From an uncultured Lentisphaeria bacterium (GTDB lineage: Bacteria > Verrucomicrobiota > Lentisphaeria > Victivallales > Victivallaceae), in contig CAIPAT010000424.1 in assembly GCA_903863035.1 (NCBI GenBank), positions 1 to 32,244 of the forward strand: a stretch of 32,244 bases of DNA, in the 5' to 3' direction. This document shows positions 15,847 to 25,131 of the stretch, in pieces. The stretch's first letter is position 1. Each line of letters starts with the position of its first letter. The translations under genes and the position numbers were made by a program. Under the pieces are notes generated by a model. The model was given only the letters and a program-made list of their open reading frames with translations. It ran no database searches and was not told the DNA's origin.

Positions 15847-17118
15847 CTAATCCAGTTCTTGACTGAACGCCTTGATTTTCAGGCTGAGAATCTTTCTTTT
15901 GTCGGCCTTGAGAACTGTGAAGTGGGCGACCCCTTCAATGTTCAACGCTTCGCCGGCTTCGGGTATTCTGCCGAACTCGCCGCAGACATAGCCGCCGACA
16001 GTGTCAACATCCTCGTCCTCGGGAATTTCAATTTCGAGTATTTCATTTACGTCGCTGATCAGGCTTCTTGCGTCAACAATAACCGAACCGTCTTCCATTT
16101 TGACCAGTTCCGGTTCAACGTCTTCCTCGGAATCGTATTCATCGCGGATTTCTCCGACAATTTCCTCCAGGATGTCCTCCAGAGTGACGACGCCGGAAGT
16201 GCCGCCGTATTCGTCAATAATAATCGCAACGTGGATACTGTTGTTCTTGAACTCCTTCAGCAGGTCGCCGACGTTTTTAGTTTCCGGCAGAAATAACGGT
16301 TTATGAGTAAGCTCTTCAAGCTTTTCGCATTGCCTGGAGTCGTCCAGAAAATCCTTTGCATACAAAATGCCCTTGATTTCGTCAATATTGCGCTGATAGA
16401 CCGGAATACGGCTGTGTCCGCTGGAGACAAAAGTCTGTTTTGCTTCTTTGATCGTTGCGGTAGACGGCAGCGCAATCATATCAACCCGGGGCGTCATGAT
16501 TTCCCGCACCGGAGTGTAGTCCAGTTCGAAGATACCCTTTATCATGCGTTTCTCATCGTCTTCCAGCGATTCTGAACCTGCCTCCTCGAAGTCCTGTTCC
16601 ACCAGCGACATAATTTCATCTTCGGCCGACGGCTTGTCTTCCGCCCATTCTTTGTTTCTCCAGCCGGGAAGTCTTTTTTCCACGAACAGCATCAGGATGA
16701 CGACCGGGCTGAAACATGTAATGCGAAGGGCGGCAATCAGCGGCATGGTGATGTTCAAAATCTTAATATCCAGGCGGCTGTTAATGATACGCGCCAGTTC
16801 TCCGGCAAAAATCAGGAAAAGCAGAATAATACCGGAAACAGTGCCAAGGCGCCACGCAACAGGCATCCCCGGCTTTATGTCATAAGAAACCTGCAGGGCT
16901 CCCATTCCAATGAACGCTGTCAGGAAAAACGCCAGCAAGCCGAAAACGACGTTGAATTCATTCTGCCGTTCCAGCCAATTCTCCAGCTTTCCGGCCAGTT
17001 CTTTGTTTTCCGTTTCAATGCGTCTGATCCGCCCCCTGCTCAGGCCGCTGAACCCCTCCCAGGCGCAAAGCAGCCAGATGAAACCGATACAGACAGCGCA
17101 TAATAATTCAAAACTCAT
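15847..17118 (-). CDS. CorC/HlyC family CBS-domain membrane protein
   Basis: Residues 1 to about 150 form a DUF21/CNNM-like membrane region with about four hydrophobic segments and the typical SLSRGRIRRIE start. Two CBS motifs follow (for example MTPRVDMIALPSTATIKEA and HKPLFLPETKNVGDLLKEF), with VAIIIDEYGGTSGVVTLEDILEEIVGEI between them and the C-terminal CorC_HlyC domain (VDARSLISDVNEIL...DTVGGYV). Members are linked to magnesium or cobalt transport. It ends the phoH-pgpH-ybeY-corC run, in which corC is a classic neighbour of ybeY. GGAG lies before the ATG. Confidence 0.88.
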   Translation of the reverse strand: MSFELLCAVCIGFIWLLCAWEGFSGLSRGRIRRIETENKELAGKLENWLERQNEFNVVFGLLAFFLTAFIGMGALQVSYDIKPGMPVAWRLGTVSGIILLFLIFAGELARIINSRLDIKILNITMPLIAALRITCFSPVVILMLFVEKRLPGWRNKEWAEDKPSAEDEIMSLVEQDFEEAGSESLEDDEKRMIKGIFELDYTPVREIMTPRVDMIALPSTATIKEAKQTFVSSGHSRIPVYQRNIDEIKGILYAKDFLDDSRQCEKLEELTHKPLFLPETKNVGDLLKEFKNNSIHVAIIIDEYGGTSGVVTLEDILEEIVGEIRDEYDSEEDVEPELVKMEDGSVIVDARSLISDVNEILEIEIPEDEDVDTVGGYVCGEFGRIPEAGEALNIEGVAHFTVLKADKRKILSLKIKAFSQELD

Positions 17119-17193
17119 ATAAAAATTGACTCCGTTACTTAATACAATTTAACGCAATTTCTTTTGAACTCAAACTAGTTCTTTAAGATTATT

Positions 17194-17673
17194 TCAGGCG
17201 GAAGGGAATATCTCTTCCAGCGGGAATTCGCATCGCAATACCGCCATGACTTCCTTTTCCCGCCGCCGCATTATTTTTACAGAGGCCGGATCGAGATCGT
17301 CCTCTCCTGCAGCATGAAGAAAACCATGAACAATGTAAAGCGTCATCTCTCCGGCGTAGGAAGAATCTTTTCTTGCCGCGCCTTCCCGGAAGGCGACATC
17401 GCCGCAAACGACCAGGTCAACCCCGGTATCACCCGGCGCAATATCCCCTTCATCAAAGTAGCTGAAAGTTATCACGTCAGTCGTGCCTTCATGCCGGAGG
17501 AAGTTCCAGTTGATGCCGGCCATGGCTTTGTCCCCGACAAACATCAGGTTGGCAACCCAGTTTTCTGACGCATCCAGGCCGCTAAGCGCCGCGGCTCTTT
17601 CAAGCATCCTTTTTATCAGTTTTCGGCTCGGCGGGGGAAGCGTTTTTACTTTCCATGAATATGTCGTCTTCAT
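17194..17673 (-). CDS. ybeY: Endoribonuclease YbeY (rRNA maturation)
   Basis: Metal-dependent RNase needed for 16S rRNA 3'-end processing and ribosome quality control. The family patterns RHEGTTDVITF and DLVVCGDVAFRE are present, and the metal site reads H116-GFL-H120-AAGED-D126. In E. coli YbeY the corresponding site is H-x3-H-x5-H, so the third histidine is replaced by aspartate here. I place the start at the ATG 17673 (159 residues) because GGAGAG sits just upstream and the length fits the family. A longer version would start at 17700. Either start lies inside the 3' end of pgpH, an overlap of about 74 bases in another frame that implies translational coupling. Confidence 0.88.
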   Translation of the reverse strand: MKTTYSWKVKTLPPPSRKLIKRMLERAAALSGLDASENWVANLMFVGDKAMAGINWNFLRHEGTTDVITFSYFDEGDIAPGDTGVDLVVCGDVAFREGAARKDSSYAGEMTLYIVHGFLHAAGEDDLDPASVKIMRRREKEVMAVLRCEFPLEEIFPSA

Positions 17674-20017
17674 CGGTCTCTCCGTCTTTCGGATATGCAA
17701 TCCGGCTATGGTACATCGTGGTCAGAGTTTTAACAAAGCTGTCTCTTATTCTGGCGAGTTCGGCAATGGTCAGTTTCGCATTGTCCAGCTGCCCGTCTTT
17801 AATCCGTTTACGAAATATCTCCCAGACCAGAGTTTCAATTTTGTTCGGCGTCGGCTTGGGCAGGGAGCGTGATGCGGCCTCGCAGGCGTCGGCCAGACTG
17901 ATTAGAACCACTTCCTTGTCCTGCGGCAGCGGCCCGGAATAACGATATTCCTGCTCGTCTACAGTTGAGCCGTCATCTTTAGCGTCCTCCAGCGCGCGCT
18001 TGTAGAAATAGTAAACAATGTCAGTGCCGTGATGCTGCTGAATGGAATCTCTGATTATTTTTCTTAGATTGTACTTGAGCGCCTGGTCAATACCTTCTTT
18101 GACGTGGTTCTGGATGATCAAACTGCTCATCCGGGGATGCAGTTCGCCGTGTTTTTTATCCGCATTAATGTTGTTCTCTGTGAAATATTCCGGTTTTGCC
18201 AGTTTTCCGATGTCATGGAATAATGCTCCGACCCTGGCTTTGATCGGGTTGGCGTTGATTTCTTTTGCGGCATATTCCGCCAGCGTGGAAACCATCAGGC
18301 TGTGGTAGAAAGTGCCCGGAGCCTCCAGCTGCAACCGCTTAAGCAGCGGATGATTATAGTCAGACAGCATCAGCAGCGACATATTAGTGCTGATATTAAA
18401 CACCATTTCAAAAATGAAAATCAAAATCAGCGCGACAGTCGCGGTGGCAAATCCGTTAATGAAAGAAACCCCGGCGGACCATAAAAGCATTTTCGATCCG
18501 GTTGACCATAAATGCATTTTCGATTCCGCCTGGATTTGCCACAATAAATTGAAATCCAGTATCCATAAGGAAATGAATACAATAAATACGCTTCTAATAA
18601 AAAATGAACGGTAATTCGCGGCATTTCTTACCACCAGCGCAGAAATACAGCAGATAACCAGTCCTTCAATGGCAATATCTAAAGAATTGCCCATGATCAT
18701 GGCAGTAATTGCGGCAGTGAAAAAACCGACATATATTGCAACCCGCAGCCCCAGCATCGCCGCCAGCAGAATGGCGCTCAGCGCCAGCGGAATGGCATCG
18801 TTAACCAGGCCGGGCGGAATTCCAAAGTTTGAGCTTAAAAAGTAAAAGAACTCCGCAAACACCAGGTTCAGCGTAAGTGAAACGACAATGACTGCGGCGC
18901 ACAAGCATAGTTTCTGGTTGCTTTTAACTACTTCCGGATGGATATGAAACATATAAAGACCAATAAAAATCATCAGGAATAAGCTCCAGACAAGATCCCG
19001 TATGGCTTCCTGTGAAGAAAACCGGTCCTGCAATTTTTGCTGACCGGTTTTTTCGTAAGATTCGAGTAAATGAAGCTCTTTTGCGGTTATGACCTGGCCT
19101 TTTAAAACCAGCGGCTGATATTTTTTAATCTCAACCATGGACGGGATCACCTGTTTCTCAGCCTCTTTCTTCTTTATATCAGTCAGGCCGGGATCAAATG
19201 CCAGATTGCCTTTGCCGCCGATAATCGCGGATGAGGCTTGAATAAGCGCATTGCGTATTGCCGGCCGGTTAGAGTTGGAAGAGTAATACTTAAGCAGCGA
19301 GTCAGACAATTCAGCGGCGGCATCCTGCGGAGTCAGTATTTCAATTGCCTGTTTAGGATAGCGGTCTCTGCCTCGAGTATCAATAATCCTGATTTGCTGT
19401 CCGACTTTATAGCTTTCTCTTTCTTTCTGGCTGAAAATGCCTTGTCCGAGAATCAAGTCCAGCTCCCGCAAATAATTTTGCCAAAGCGGTTCATCCTGAA
19501 TCAGAGAATTAAAAACTTGAACCGAATTATCATCCAGCGCTGCAACCAGATTATCCATAAGCTGCTTGCCGGGAATATACTTAATTTTCTGTTTTTCGTC
19601 ATTTACCCGGGCCTTTATTGCAGCGGAAAAATCTTCAGCATTTCTGACGCTTTGTTTAATTTCATCTTCCGAAATCTTGAAATACAGCGGAACCACTTCC
19701 GCCGCCAGGTGCTTTTTCTCCAGTGTCTTGTCTTTATCTTCATATAAAAAATCGAAATCGGCAAAAAAGGTTTTAGGCGCCTGCTGCTTTAAAACCAGCG
19801 GCATATTGCCACTATGATGGGTGGGGAAAGATAATAATCCTGCACAAAACAGCCATAGAATGGACAGAATTATAAATCCGATTACTTTGGAATGGTCGGC
19901 CGCGGCAACCAGCCGGCTGTCTTCAGTGCGCCGCTTTCTGGAGCCGATAAAACCGTGCTGTCCCAGGCGCCTCCGGCTGAGCATTCGACGAATAGGATTT
20001 TTAATGAATGAAAACAT
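17600..20017 (-). CDS. pgpH: PgpH-like 7TMR-HD c-di-AMP phosphodiesterase
   Basis: The 805-residue membrane protein has an N-terminal helix (about 45-65) followed by a large outside 7TMR-HDED domain (about 70-320). Roughly seven membrane helices span about 345-560, and a cytoplasmic HD domain has H601-D602 in ALFHDIGKLAKPEYF and HHGTD farther on. Family members (PgpH/YqfF) hydrolyse cyclic di-AMP, which controls potassium and osmotic balance. The gene follows phoH by only eight bases and overlaps ybeY, the standard order. The soluble tail after the HD domain ends in a charged stretch. Confidence 0.87.
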   Translation of the reverse strand: MFSFIKNPIRRMLSRRRLGQHGFIGSRKRRTEDSRLVAAADHSKVIGFIILSILWLFCAGLLSFPTHHSGNMPLVLKQQAPKTFFADFDFLYEDKDKTLEKKHLAAEVVPLYFKISEDEIKQSVRNAEDFSAAIKARVNDEKQKIKYIPGKQLMDNLVAALDDNSVQVFNSLIQDEPLWQNYLRELDLILGQGIFSQKERESYKVGQQIRIIDTRGRDRYPKQAIEILTPQDAAAELSDSLLKYYSSNSNRPAIRNALIQASSAIIGGKGNLAFDPGLTDIKKKEAEKQVIPSMVEIKKYQPLVLKGQVITAKELHLLESYEKTGQQKLQDRFSSQEAIRDLVWSLFLMIFIGLYMFHIHPEVVKSNQKLCLCAAVIVVSLTLNLVFAEFFYFLSSNFGIPPGLVNDAIPLALSAILLAAMLGLRVAIYVGFFTAAITAMIMGNSLDIAIEGLVICCISALVVRNAANYRSFFIRSVFIVFISLWILDFNLLWQIQAESKMHLWSTGSKMLLWSAGVSFINGFATATVALILIFIFEMVFNISTNMSLLMLSDYNHPLLKRLQLEAPGTFYHSLMVSTLAEYAAKEINANPIKARVGALFHDIGKLAKPEYFTENNINADKKHGELHPRMSSLIIQNHVKEGIDQALKYNLRKIIRDSIQQHHGTDIVYYFYKRALEDAKDDGSTVDEQEYRYSGPLPQDKEVVLISLADACEAASRSLPKPTPNKIETLVWEIFRKRIKDGQLDNAKLTIAELARIRDSFVKTLTTMYHSRIAYPKDGETDEDDIFMESKNASPAEPKTDKKDA

Positions 20018-20025
20018 AACTGCCC

Positions 20026-20982
20026 TTACATCGCCTGCTGATATGCGTTAATGATTTTTTCAACCAGAGCATGTCTTACAACATCCCGGGAGGAGAACTT
20101 GCAAAATGCAATTTCAGAAATATTCTGCAATGTCTTTTCTGCGTGAATCAAGCCTGATCTTTCATGCTTTGCCAAGTCGTTCTGGGTCGGGTCGCCGGTA
20201 ATTACGCATTGTGAATCGTATCCAAGGCGGGTCAGAAACATCAGCATCTGCTCTTCGGTGGTATTCTGCGCCTCATCAAGAATGACAAACGCATTATTTA
20301 AAGTTCTGCCCCTCATGAACGCCAGCGGCGCAACCTCAATGATATTCCGTTCAATTAAAGAAGATGCGTCTTCAAAAGAAATCATATCGTAAAGCGCATC
20401 GTACAGCGGACGCAGATAGGGCAGTATTTTTTCTTCAAGATTTCCCGGAAGAAATCCAAGACTTTCACCTGCCTCTTTGGCCGGCCGGGTGAGAATTATA
20501 CGACTGAATCTGCCTTTAAGCAATGCCGAGACCGCCATTGCCATCGCCAGATACGTTTTGCCGGTTCCTGCCGGGCCTGTTCCAAAAACAATATCCTTTT
20601 CACGGATAGCGCGCAAATATTCCAGTTGAGCTTTACTGCGGGGAATAATATCGCGCTTTTTCGAACCGACGGGAATTCTTTCGGCGAAAAGCAACTTTAA
20701 TTCAGTGTCGCGGTGATCCCGGAAGGCTTTAAGTATCTGGTCAAAGTCATTTTGATCCAAATGTCTTTCACGCAGCAAGTAAATGCGCGACAATTCATTC
20801 AGGAATTCTTTTGCTCTGTCAACTTTTTCACGGGAGCCGGAAAGTTTGATCCAGGAGTCACGGGAAACCAGCGATATTTCAAGCTGATCCCCGGCCTGTT
20901 TTACATTTTTATTGATATGTCCCGCGAAAACATCGTTCAGGGACAGGCCATTTTCAAAATAAAATTTATCTTCAACAGCCAT
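20026..20982 (-). CDS. ybeZ: PhoH-family ATPase (YbeZ)
   Basis: Walker A GPAGTGKT is at 136-143 and Walker B VILDEAQN with D236-E237. Between them sits the PhoH signature LTRPAKEAGESLGFLPG (164-180), and ERNIIEVAPLAFMRGRTL precedes Walker B. The N-terminal 70 residues form a small KH-like domain. PhoH/YbeZ binds and hydrolyses ATP and works with YbeY in RNA metabolism. At 318 residues the length is normal. It follows the LysM lipoprotein gene by 13 bases. Confidence 0.93.
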   Translation of the reverse strand: MAVEDKFYFENGLSLNDVFAGHINKNVKQAGDQLEISLVSRDSWIKLSGSREKVDRAKEFLNELSRIYLLRERHLDQNDFDQILKAFRDHRDTELKLLFAERIPVGSKKRDIIPRSKAQLEYLRAIREKDIVFGTGPAGTGKTYLAMAMAVSALLKGRFSRIILTRPAKEAGESLGFLPGNLEEKILPYLRPLYDALYDMISFEDASSLIERNIIEVAPLAFMRGRTLNNAFVILDEAQNTTEEQMLMFLTRLGYDSQCVITGDPTQNDLAKHERSGLIHAEKTLQNISEIAFCKFSSRDVVRHALVEKIINAYQQAM

Positions 20983-20995
20983 TAAAATATTTGCT

Positions 20996-21523
20996 TTAGC
21001 GAACCGGAATCTGGAGTTTCATGCCCGGGATTATCCGATCAGTCCCTTTCAGTACCTTCTGATTGGCTTCTTTGATCTTAGAAGTACTGGTTTTAAACTT
21101 CTTGGCTATTTTGGAGAGACTGTCATTTTTTACAACAGTATATGTTTCCATCTTGCCGGCAGGAGCTTCAGGAGCTGCAGTCTTCGCGGTGTCAGCGCCT
21201 TTGTCATCTGTAAGTACAGGAGTAGCGGTTACCTCGGGAGCGGGAGTAGATTCAATAACAGCGCCTTCCGGAGCAACGGCCGGGGTCGTTTCGCCAGTAG
21301 TCGCGCCGCCGGGAGTTAATACCACTTCGCCCTTATCAACCGGCGTCGGGTTCAAGATTTTATCCGGGGGAATGGTCTGCGGGGGGGTCCATGAAGAGTA
21401 ATTCTTTTTGACATATTTTTCCCAGCGGATTTCTTCCTCTCCCATCGGTTTCTGAGCCAATTGCGGAGCACAACCAAAGGTACCGACTAAAAGAACACAA
21501 GCCATAAAATAAAAGGATCTCAT
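20996..21523 (-). CDS. LysM-domain lipoprotein
   Basis: A signal peptide ends at the cysteine in VGTFGC (C18); the lipobox is loose, with Phe two residues before Cys. A long Pro/Thr/Ala-rich linker (about 55-125) follows, then a LysM domain (about 128-174, YTVVKNDSLSKIAKKFKTS...IIPGMKLQIP). LysM binds peptidoglycan, so the protein probably tethers the outer or inner membrane to the wall. GGGAGG is a strong ribosome binding site eight bases before the ATG. It heads the phoH-pgpH-ybeY-corC run and may be its first gene. Confidence 0.85.
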   Translation of the reverse strand: MRSFYFMACVLLVGTFGCAPQLAQKPMGEEEIRWEKYVKKNYSSWTPPQTIPPDKILNPTPVDKGEVVLTPGGATTGETTPAVAPEGAVIESTPAPEVTATPVLTDDKGADTAKTAAPEAPAGKMETYTVVKNDSLSKIAKKFKTSTSKIKEANQKVLKGTDRIIPGMKLQIPVR

Positions 21524-21708
21524 TTCTATTTTGCCTCCCTGCTAAAATTATTATTTTTTTCGGTTAATATTTTCCGAAAATATCTGAATCGCACTTGTAT
21601 ATAAATCTGCGAAATCAGTTTCTTCTATTTACTATACGTCAATTAGATATCAAAGCAAGAGCTGATAATGTTAAAAATCTCAAGCAAAATCAACTCAATT
21701 CGCTAAAA

Positions 21709-22962
21709 TTACTCAAAACGCTTGAAAACGATTGCTCCGTTGTGCCCGCCAAACCCCAGATTTGTATTGACTGCATATCTGATTTTTCTTTCTTTTGCGG
21801 TATTCGGAGTAATATCCAGATCGCAATCCGGATCCGGAGTTACATAATTAATCGTCGGCGGAACAATTCCGGTCTGAATCGCCTTTACGCAGGCAATAGA
21901 TTCAAAACCGCCGGCGGCACCCAGTCCGTGGCCGGTCGTTCCCTTGGTGCTGCTTACAGAAACTTTATATGCATAATCGCCAAATGCCGCTTTTATAGCT
22001 TTGGTTTCAAATTTATCGTTAAGCGGGGTGCTGGTACCGTGAGCATTGATGTAATCAATCTCCTCCGGGTTGACTCCGGCATGGCCCATTGCCACTTTCA
22101 TTGCTCTGGCCGCACCCGTTCCATCCGGATCCGGTGAAGTAATATGATAAGCGTCGCCAGTCGCGCCGTAACCGACAATTTCAGCGAGAATGTTGGCTCC
22201 GCGTTTTTTCGCATGCTCAAGTTCTTCCAGAATCATCACGCCGGCACCTTCCGACATGACAAACCCTTCACGGTCGGCATCGAACGGCCTGCTGGCATGC
22301 AGCGGGTCGTCATTTCTCTGGCTCATGGCCTTCATGGAACAGAAACCGGCAAATCCGAGCTTGACAATCGACGCTTCGGTACCGCCGGCAATCATTACAT
22401 CCGCATCGTTGCGTTTGATCATCCAGAATGCTTCCCCGATGGAATGGCAGCCGGTCGCGCAGGCGGAAACTAAACCCATATTCGGGCCTTGAGCTCCGTA
22501 ACGCATGGACAGATTGCCGGAGGACATATCAATAATCATCATCGGAATCAGCAGCGGCGATACTCTGGAGGGGCCGCGTGAATCTAAAATGGTATTTTGT
22601 TCGGTCAGGATTTCAAGTCCGCCGATTCCGCTGGAAACCAGCACGCCGACTCTGGTGCGGTCAATTCCGCTGCCGTCAAGCTGCAGCGGAAGTCCGGCCT
22701 GAAGCATGGCTTCGTCAGCTGCCGCTACTGCGAACTGGCAGAACAGATCAAGGCGTTTGGCATCTTTAACGGGCATATATTTGGAGATATCGAAGTTTTT
22801 GACTTCCCCCCCGATATGAGTGCGGTATTCTGAAACGTCGAAACGGGTGATTTGACCAAGGCCGCAGCGGCCGTTGACTACAGCATCCCAGAATTCGACC
22901 ACGGAATTACCCACGCAGGAAACTATACCAGTTCCAGTTATAACGATACGCCTGTCATTCAT
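21709..22962 (-). CDS. fabF: 3-oxoacyl-[ACP] synthase II (FabF)
   Basis: Condenses acyl-ACP with malonyl-ACP in fatty acid elongation. The catalytic triad is present: C168 in VSACATGCHS, H308 in INAHGTSTPLND, and H345 in TKGTTGHGLGAAGG, with K340 nearby. The 417-residue length is typical. It is the last gene of the fabD-fabG-acpP-fabF run and is separated from acpP by a terminator-like hairpin. Confidence 0.96.
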   Translation of the reverse strand: MNDRRIVITGTGIVSCVGNSVVEFWDAVVNGRCGLGQITRFDVSEYRTHIGGEVKNFDISKYMPVKDAKRLDLFCQFAVAAADEAMLQAGLPLQLDGSGIDRTRVGVLVSSGIGGLEILTEQNTILDSRGPSRVSPLLIPMMIIDMSSGNLSMRYGAQGPNMGLVSACATGCHSIGEAFWMIKRNDADVMIAGGTEASIVKLGFAGFCSMKAMSQRNDDPLHASRPFDADREGFVMSEGAGVMILEELEHAKKRGANILAEIVGYGATGDAYHITSPDPDGTGAARAMKVAMGHAGVNPEEIDYINAHGTSTPLNDKFETKAIKAAFGDYAYKVSVSSTKGTTGHGLGAAGGFESIACVKAIQTGIVPPTINYVTPDPDCDLDITPNTAKERKIRYAVNTNLGFGGHNGAIVFKRFE

Positions 22963-22993
22963 CTAACTAACCTCATGTCTCTCTTCGCGTTAA

Positions 22994-23032
22994 TAAAAAA
23001 AATGGGCCACGCCAGCATGTGAAGTGACCCAT
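22994..23032 (-). terminator. Intrinsic terminator-like hairpin between acpP and fabF
   Basis: Read on the minus strand, ATGGGTCAC (23032-23024) pairs with GTGGCCCAT (23010-23002), with one G-U pair and a 13-nt loop. A run of eight T residues with one A-T break follows. It begins about 20 bases after the acpP stop, so it probably ends part of the transcripts and lets acpP be made in excess over fabF. Confidence 0.75.
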
Positions 23033-23052
23033 CTTATAAGACTTCCGGAAGC

Positions 23053-23292
23053 TTATTCCTTGCTCTTGCTCTCGATGTACTTGATGGCTTCGCCAACAGT
23101 AGTCATCTTTTCGGCATCTTCGTCAGGAATATCTGAGCCGAATTCTTCTTCCAGGGCCATTACGAGTTCAACCTGGTCCAGAGAGTCAGCGCCAAGGTCT
23201 TCGATGAATTTTGCATCAATGGTGACCTGATCTTCTGAAACGCCAAGCTGTTCAACAACGATTTTCTTTACTTTTTCTGCAACTGAAGACAT
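23053..23292 (-). CDS. acpP: Acyl carrier protein
   Basis: An acidic protein of 79 residues. The phosphopantetheine attachment site is S37 in [18 protein letters not shown], with the usual helix II acidic surface after it. It carries the growing acyl chain for FabD, FabG and FabF encoded alongside. GGGAG precedes the ATG by about eight bases. A perfect 10-bp palindrome CTTCCGGAAG sits just behind the stop. Confidence 0.97.
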   Translation of the reverse strand: MSSVAEKVKKIVVEQLGVSEDQVTIDAKFIEDLGADSLDQVELVMALEEEFGSDIPDEDAEKMTTVGEAIKYIESKSKE

Positions 23293-23431
23293 TTGGTATC
23301 TCCCTTTTTAGTTTTCTTATTGTTCTGGAAATAATCTTTTACTATTATTTAATTATCCAAGTCGTCTTTTACAATGCGACAATATTCGAAAAAATCAAAT
23401 CCTTTTCCAAATATTGTCACGAAAAATTCAA

Positions 23432-24184
23432 TTACATCAACATTCCGCCGTCAATATTGATAACCTGCCCGGTAACATAGTCGGAGTCAGGCGAGCACAG
23501 AAAACAGACAACATTGGCGACATCTTCCGCGGTTCCGGCACGTTCCATCGGAATAACCTTCATAAAGGCTTCAATCGCGGCCGGCGGCAGTTTTTCTGTC
23601 ATATCGGTCTTGATAAAGCCCGGCGCAACGGCATTGGCCATGATATTGCGTTTGGCGAATTCCTTGGCCACGGTCTTGGTCAGGCCGATAACTCCGGCTT
23701 TGGATGCGGAGTAGTTAGCCTGGCCGGCATTGCCCATACGTCCGACCACAGAGGCGATATTGACGATTTTGCCGAAGCGGGCTTTCATCATCGGACGGAT
23801 CGACGCCTTGATAAAGTTGAACGTGCCTTTGAGATTGACGGCGATCACGGAATCCCACTCGTTTTCGCTCATTCTCAGCATGAGATTGTCGCGGGTGATT
23901 CCGGCATTATTAATCAGAATATCAATTTTGCCGAATTTCTCAATAACCGCTTTGACGGTGGCTTCCGCATCTTCGACTTTAGCAACGTTTGCGGCAAACG
24001 CCGCGGCATTGACGCCCTGGGACTTAAACTCTTCGGCGGTTTTTTCCGCAACATCCAGCATGATGTCAACGATTGCCAGAGCAGCGCCTTCGTCGGCCAG
24101 GCGCTGACAGATGGCCCGGCCGATTCCGCGGGCCCCGCCGGTAACCAGCGCGACGCGTCCTTTTAAACTTCCTTCACTGCACAT
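23432..24184 (-). CDS. fabG: 3-oxoacyl-[ACP] reductase (FabG)
   Basis: NADPH-dependent reductase of the short-chain dehydrogenase family. Cofactor motif TGGARGIG is at 15-22, NNAG at 92-95, and the catalytic residues are S145, Y158 and K162 (YSASK). The 250-residue length is standard. It follows fabD by about 32 bases, with about 140 bases to acpP. Confidence 0.95.
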   Translation of the reverse strand: MCSEGSLKGRVALVTGGARGIGRAICQRLADEGAALAIVDIMLDVAEKTAEEFKSQGVNAAAFAANVAKVEDAEATVKAVIEKFGKIDILINNAGITRDNLMLRMSENEWDSVIAVNLKGTFNFIKASIRPMMKARFGKIVNIASVVGRMGNAGQANYSASKAGVIGLTKTVAKEFAKRNIMANAVAPGFIKTDMTEKLPPAAIEAFMKVIPMERAGTAEDVANVVCFLCSPDSDYVTGQVINIDGGMLM

Positions 24185-24216
24185 AATAAACCTCTTTTGT
24201 TATTCTGGTTGTTTCA

Positions 24217-25131
24217 TTATAACGAAAATGCATTCAGACTTTCAGCACTGTTAATATTGAAAGCCGCAATGTTGCTGTCGGTCCTTTTTAAGAGCCCGGT
24301 AAGAACTGAGCCCGGCCCGAATTCGATCATGGTATCGCCGCCCGCGGCGATCATCTGCCTGACACAGCCTTCCCAGCGGACGCTGCCCGCAACCTGGGAG
24401 ACCAGATTGCTTCTGATTTCAGCAACAGCGGCAACGGATTCAGCCGTGAAATTCTGGAATACCGGAACCACCGGACTGTTCATCCGCGTGTTGTCCAGCA
24501 CCGGCTTCAACTGCTCACCGGCTCCGGCCATCAGCCTGGAATGAAATGCCCCCGCCACCTTCAGCGGAAATATCTTTCTTAAGCCTTTTTCCTTAAGCAT
24601 AGCAACCGCAGCCTCCACTTTCTCTTTCTGACCGCTGATAACGATTTGCCCGGGACTGTTAAAGTTGGCCACATCAATATCGCATGCTTTGCAGACATCG
24701 CTGATAATGCCTTCTTCGCCGCCGAGAACGCTGGCCATTCCGCCGTCAGTTTCACGACAGGCGGCATCCATCAGTTCGGCGCGGCGGGTAATCAGCTTCA
24801 GGCCGTCTTCAAAAGAAAAAACCCCGGCGGCAAACATCGCGGCATACTCGCCCAGACTCAATCCGGCACAGCCGACAGGTGCTGCCTGCGGAAACTTTTG
24901 TTTGAATGCGGCAAGCGCGGCACAGCTCATCGTATAAATCGCCGGCTGGCAAAAGCGGCTTTCTGTCAATTTATCTTCCGGTCCGTTGAAACAGACGTCG
25001 CTGACTGACCAGCTGAGAGTTTTGTCCGCAATGGCAAAAATCTCCGCAGCCGCAGAATTGGCGGCGCACAGGTCTTTACCCATGCCGACGGCTTGAGCTC
25101 CTTGACCGGAAAAGGCAAAAAATGCTTTCAT
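24217..25131 (-). CDS. fabD: Malonyl-CoA:ACP transacylase (FabD)
   Basis: Moves the malonyl group from CoA to ACP. The N-terminal motif FSGQGAQAVGMGK is followed by the nucleophile S92 in GLSLGEYAA and H197 in GAFHSRLM. The length is 304 residues. It appears to be the first gene of the fab run here. The common upstream partners plsX and fabH are not in this position, since the next gene upstream diverges. Confidence 0.95.
   Translation of the reverse strand: MKAFFAFSGQGAQAVGMGKDLCAANSAAAEIFAIADKTLSWSVSDVCFNGPEDKLTESRFCQPAIYTMSCAALAAFKQKFPQAAPVGCAGLSLGEYAAMFAAGVFSFEDGLKLITRRAELMDAACRETDGGMASVLGGEEGIISDVCKACDIDVANFNSPGQIVISGQKEKVEAAVAMLKEKGLRKIFPLKVAGAFHSRLMAGAGEQLKPVLDNTRMNSPVVPVFQNFTAESVAAVAEIRSNLVSQVAGSVRWEGCVRQMIAAGGDTMIEFGPGSVLTGLLKRTDSNIAAFNINSAESLNAFSL

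Noticed and set aside
21567..21583. ATATTTTC/GAAAATAT inverted repeat upstream of the LysM gene as a terminator of fabF
   Set aside because: The stem is almost all A-T with a one-base centre and lies over 120 bases past fabF. Too weak to call.
23414..24166. 250-codon plus-strand frame opposite fabG
   Set aside because: It is the mirror of a clear FabG coding sequence with all catalytic motifs on the minus strand.
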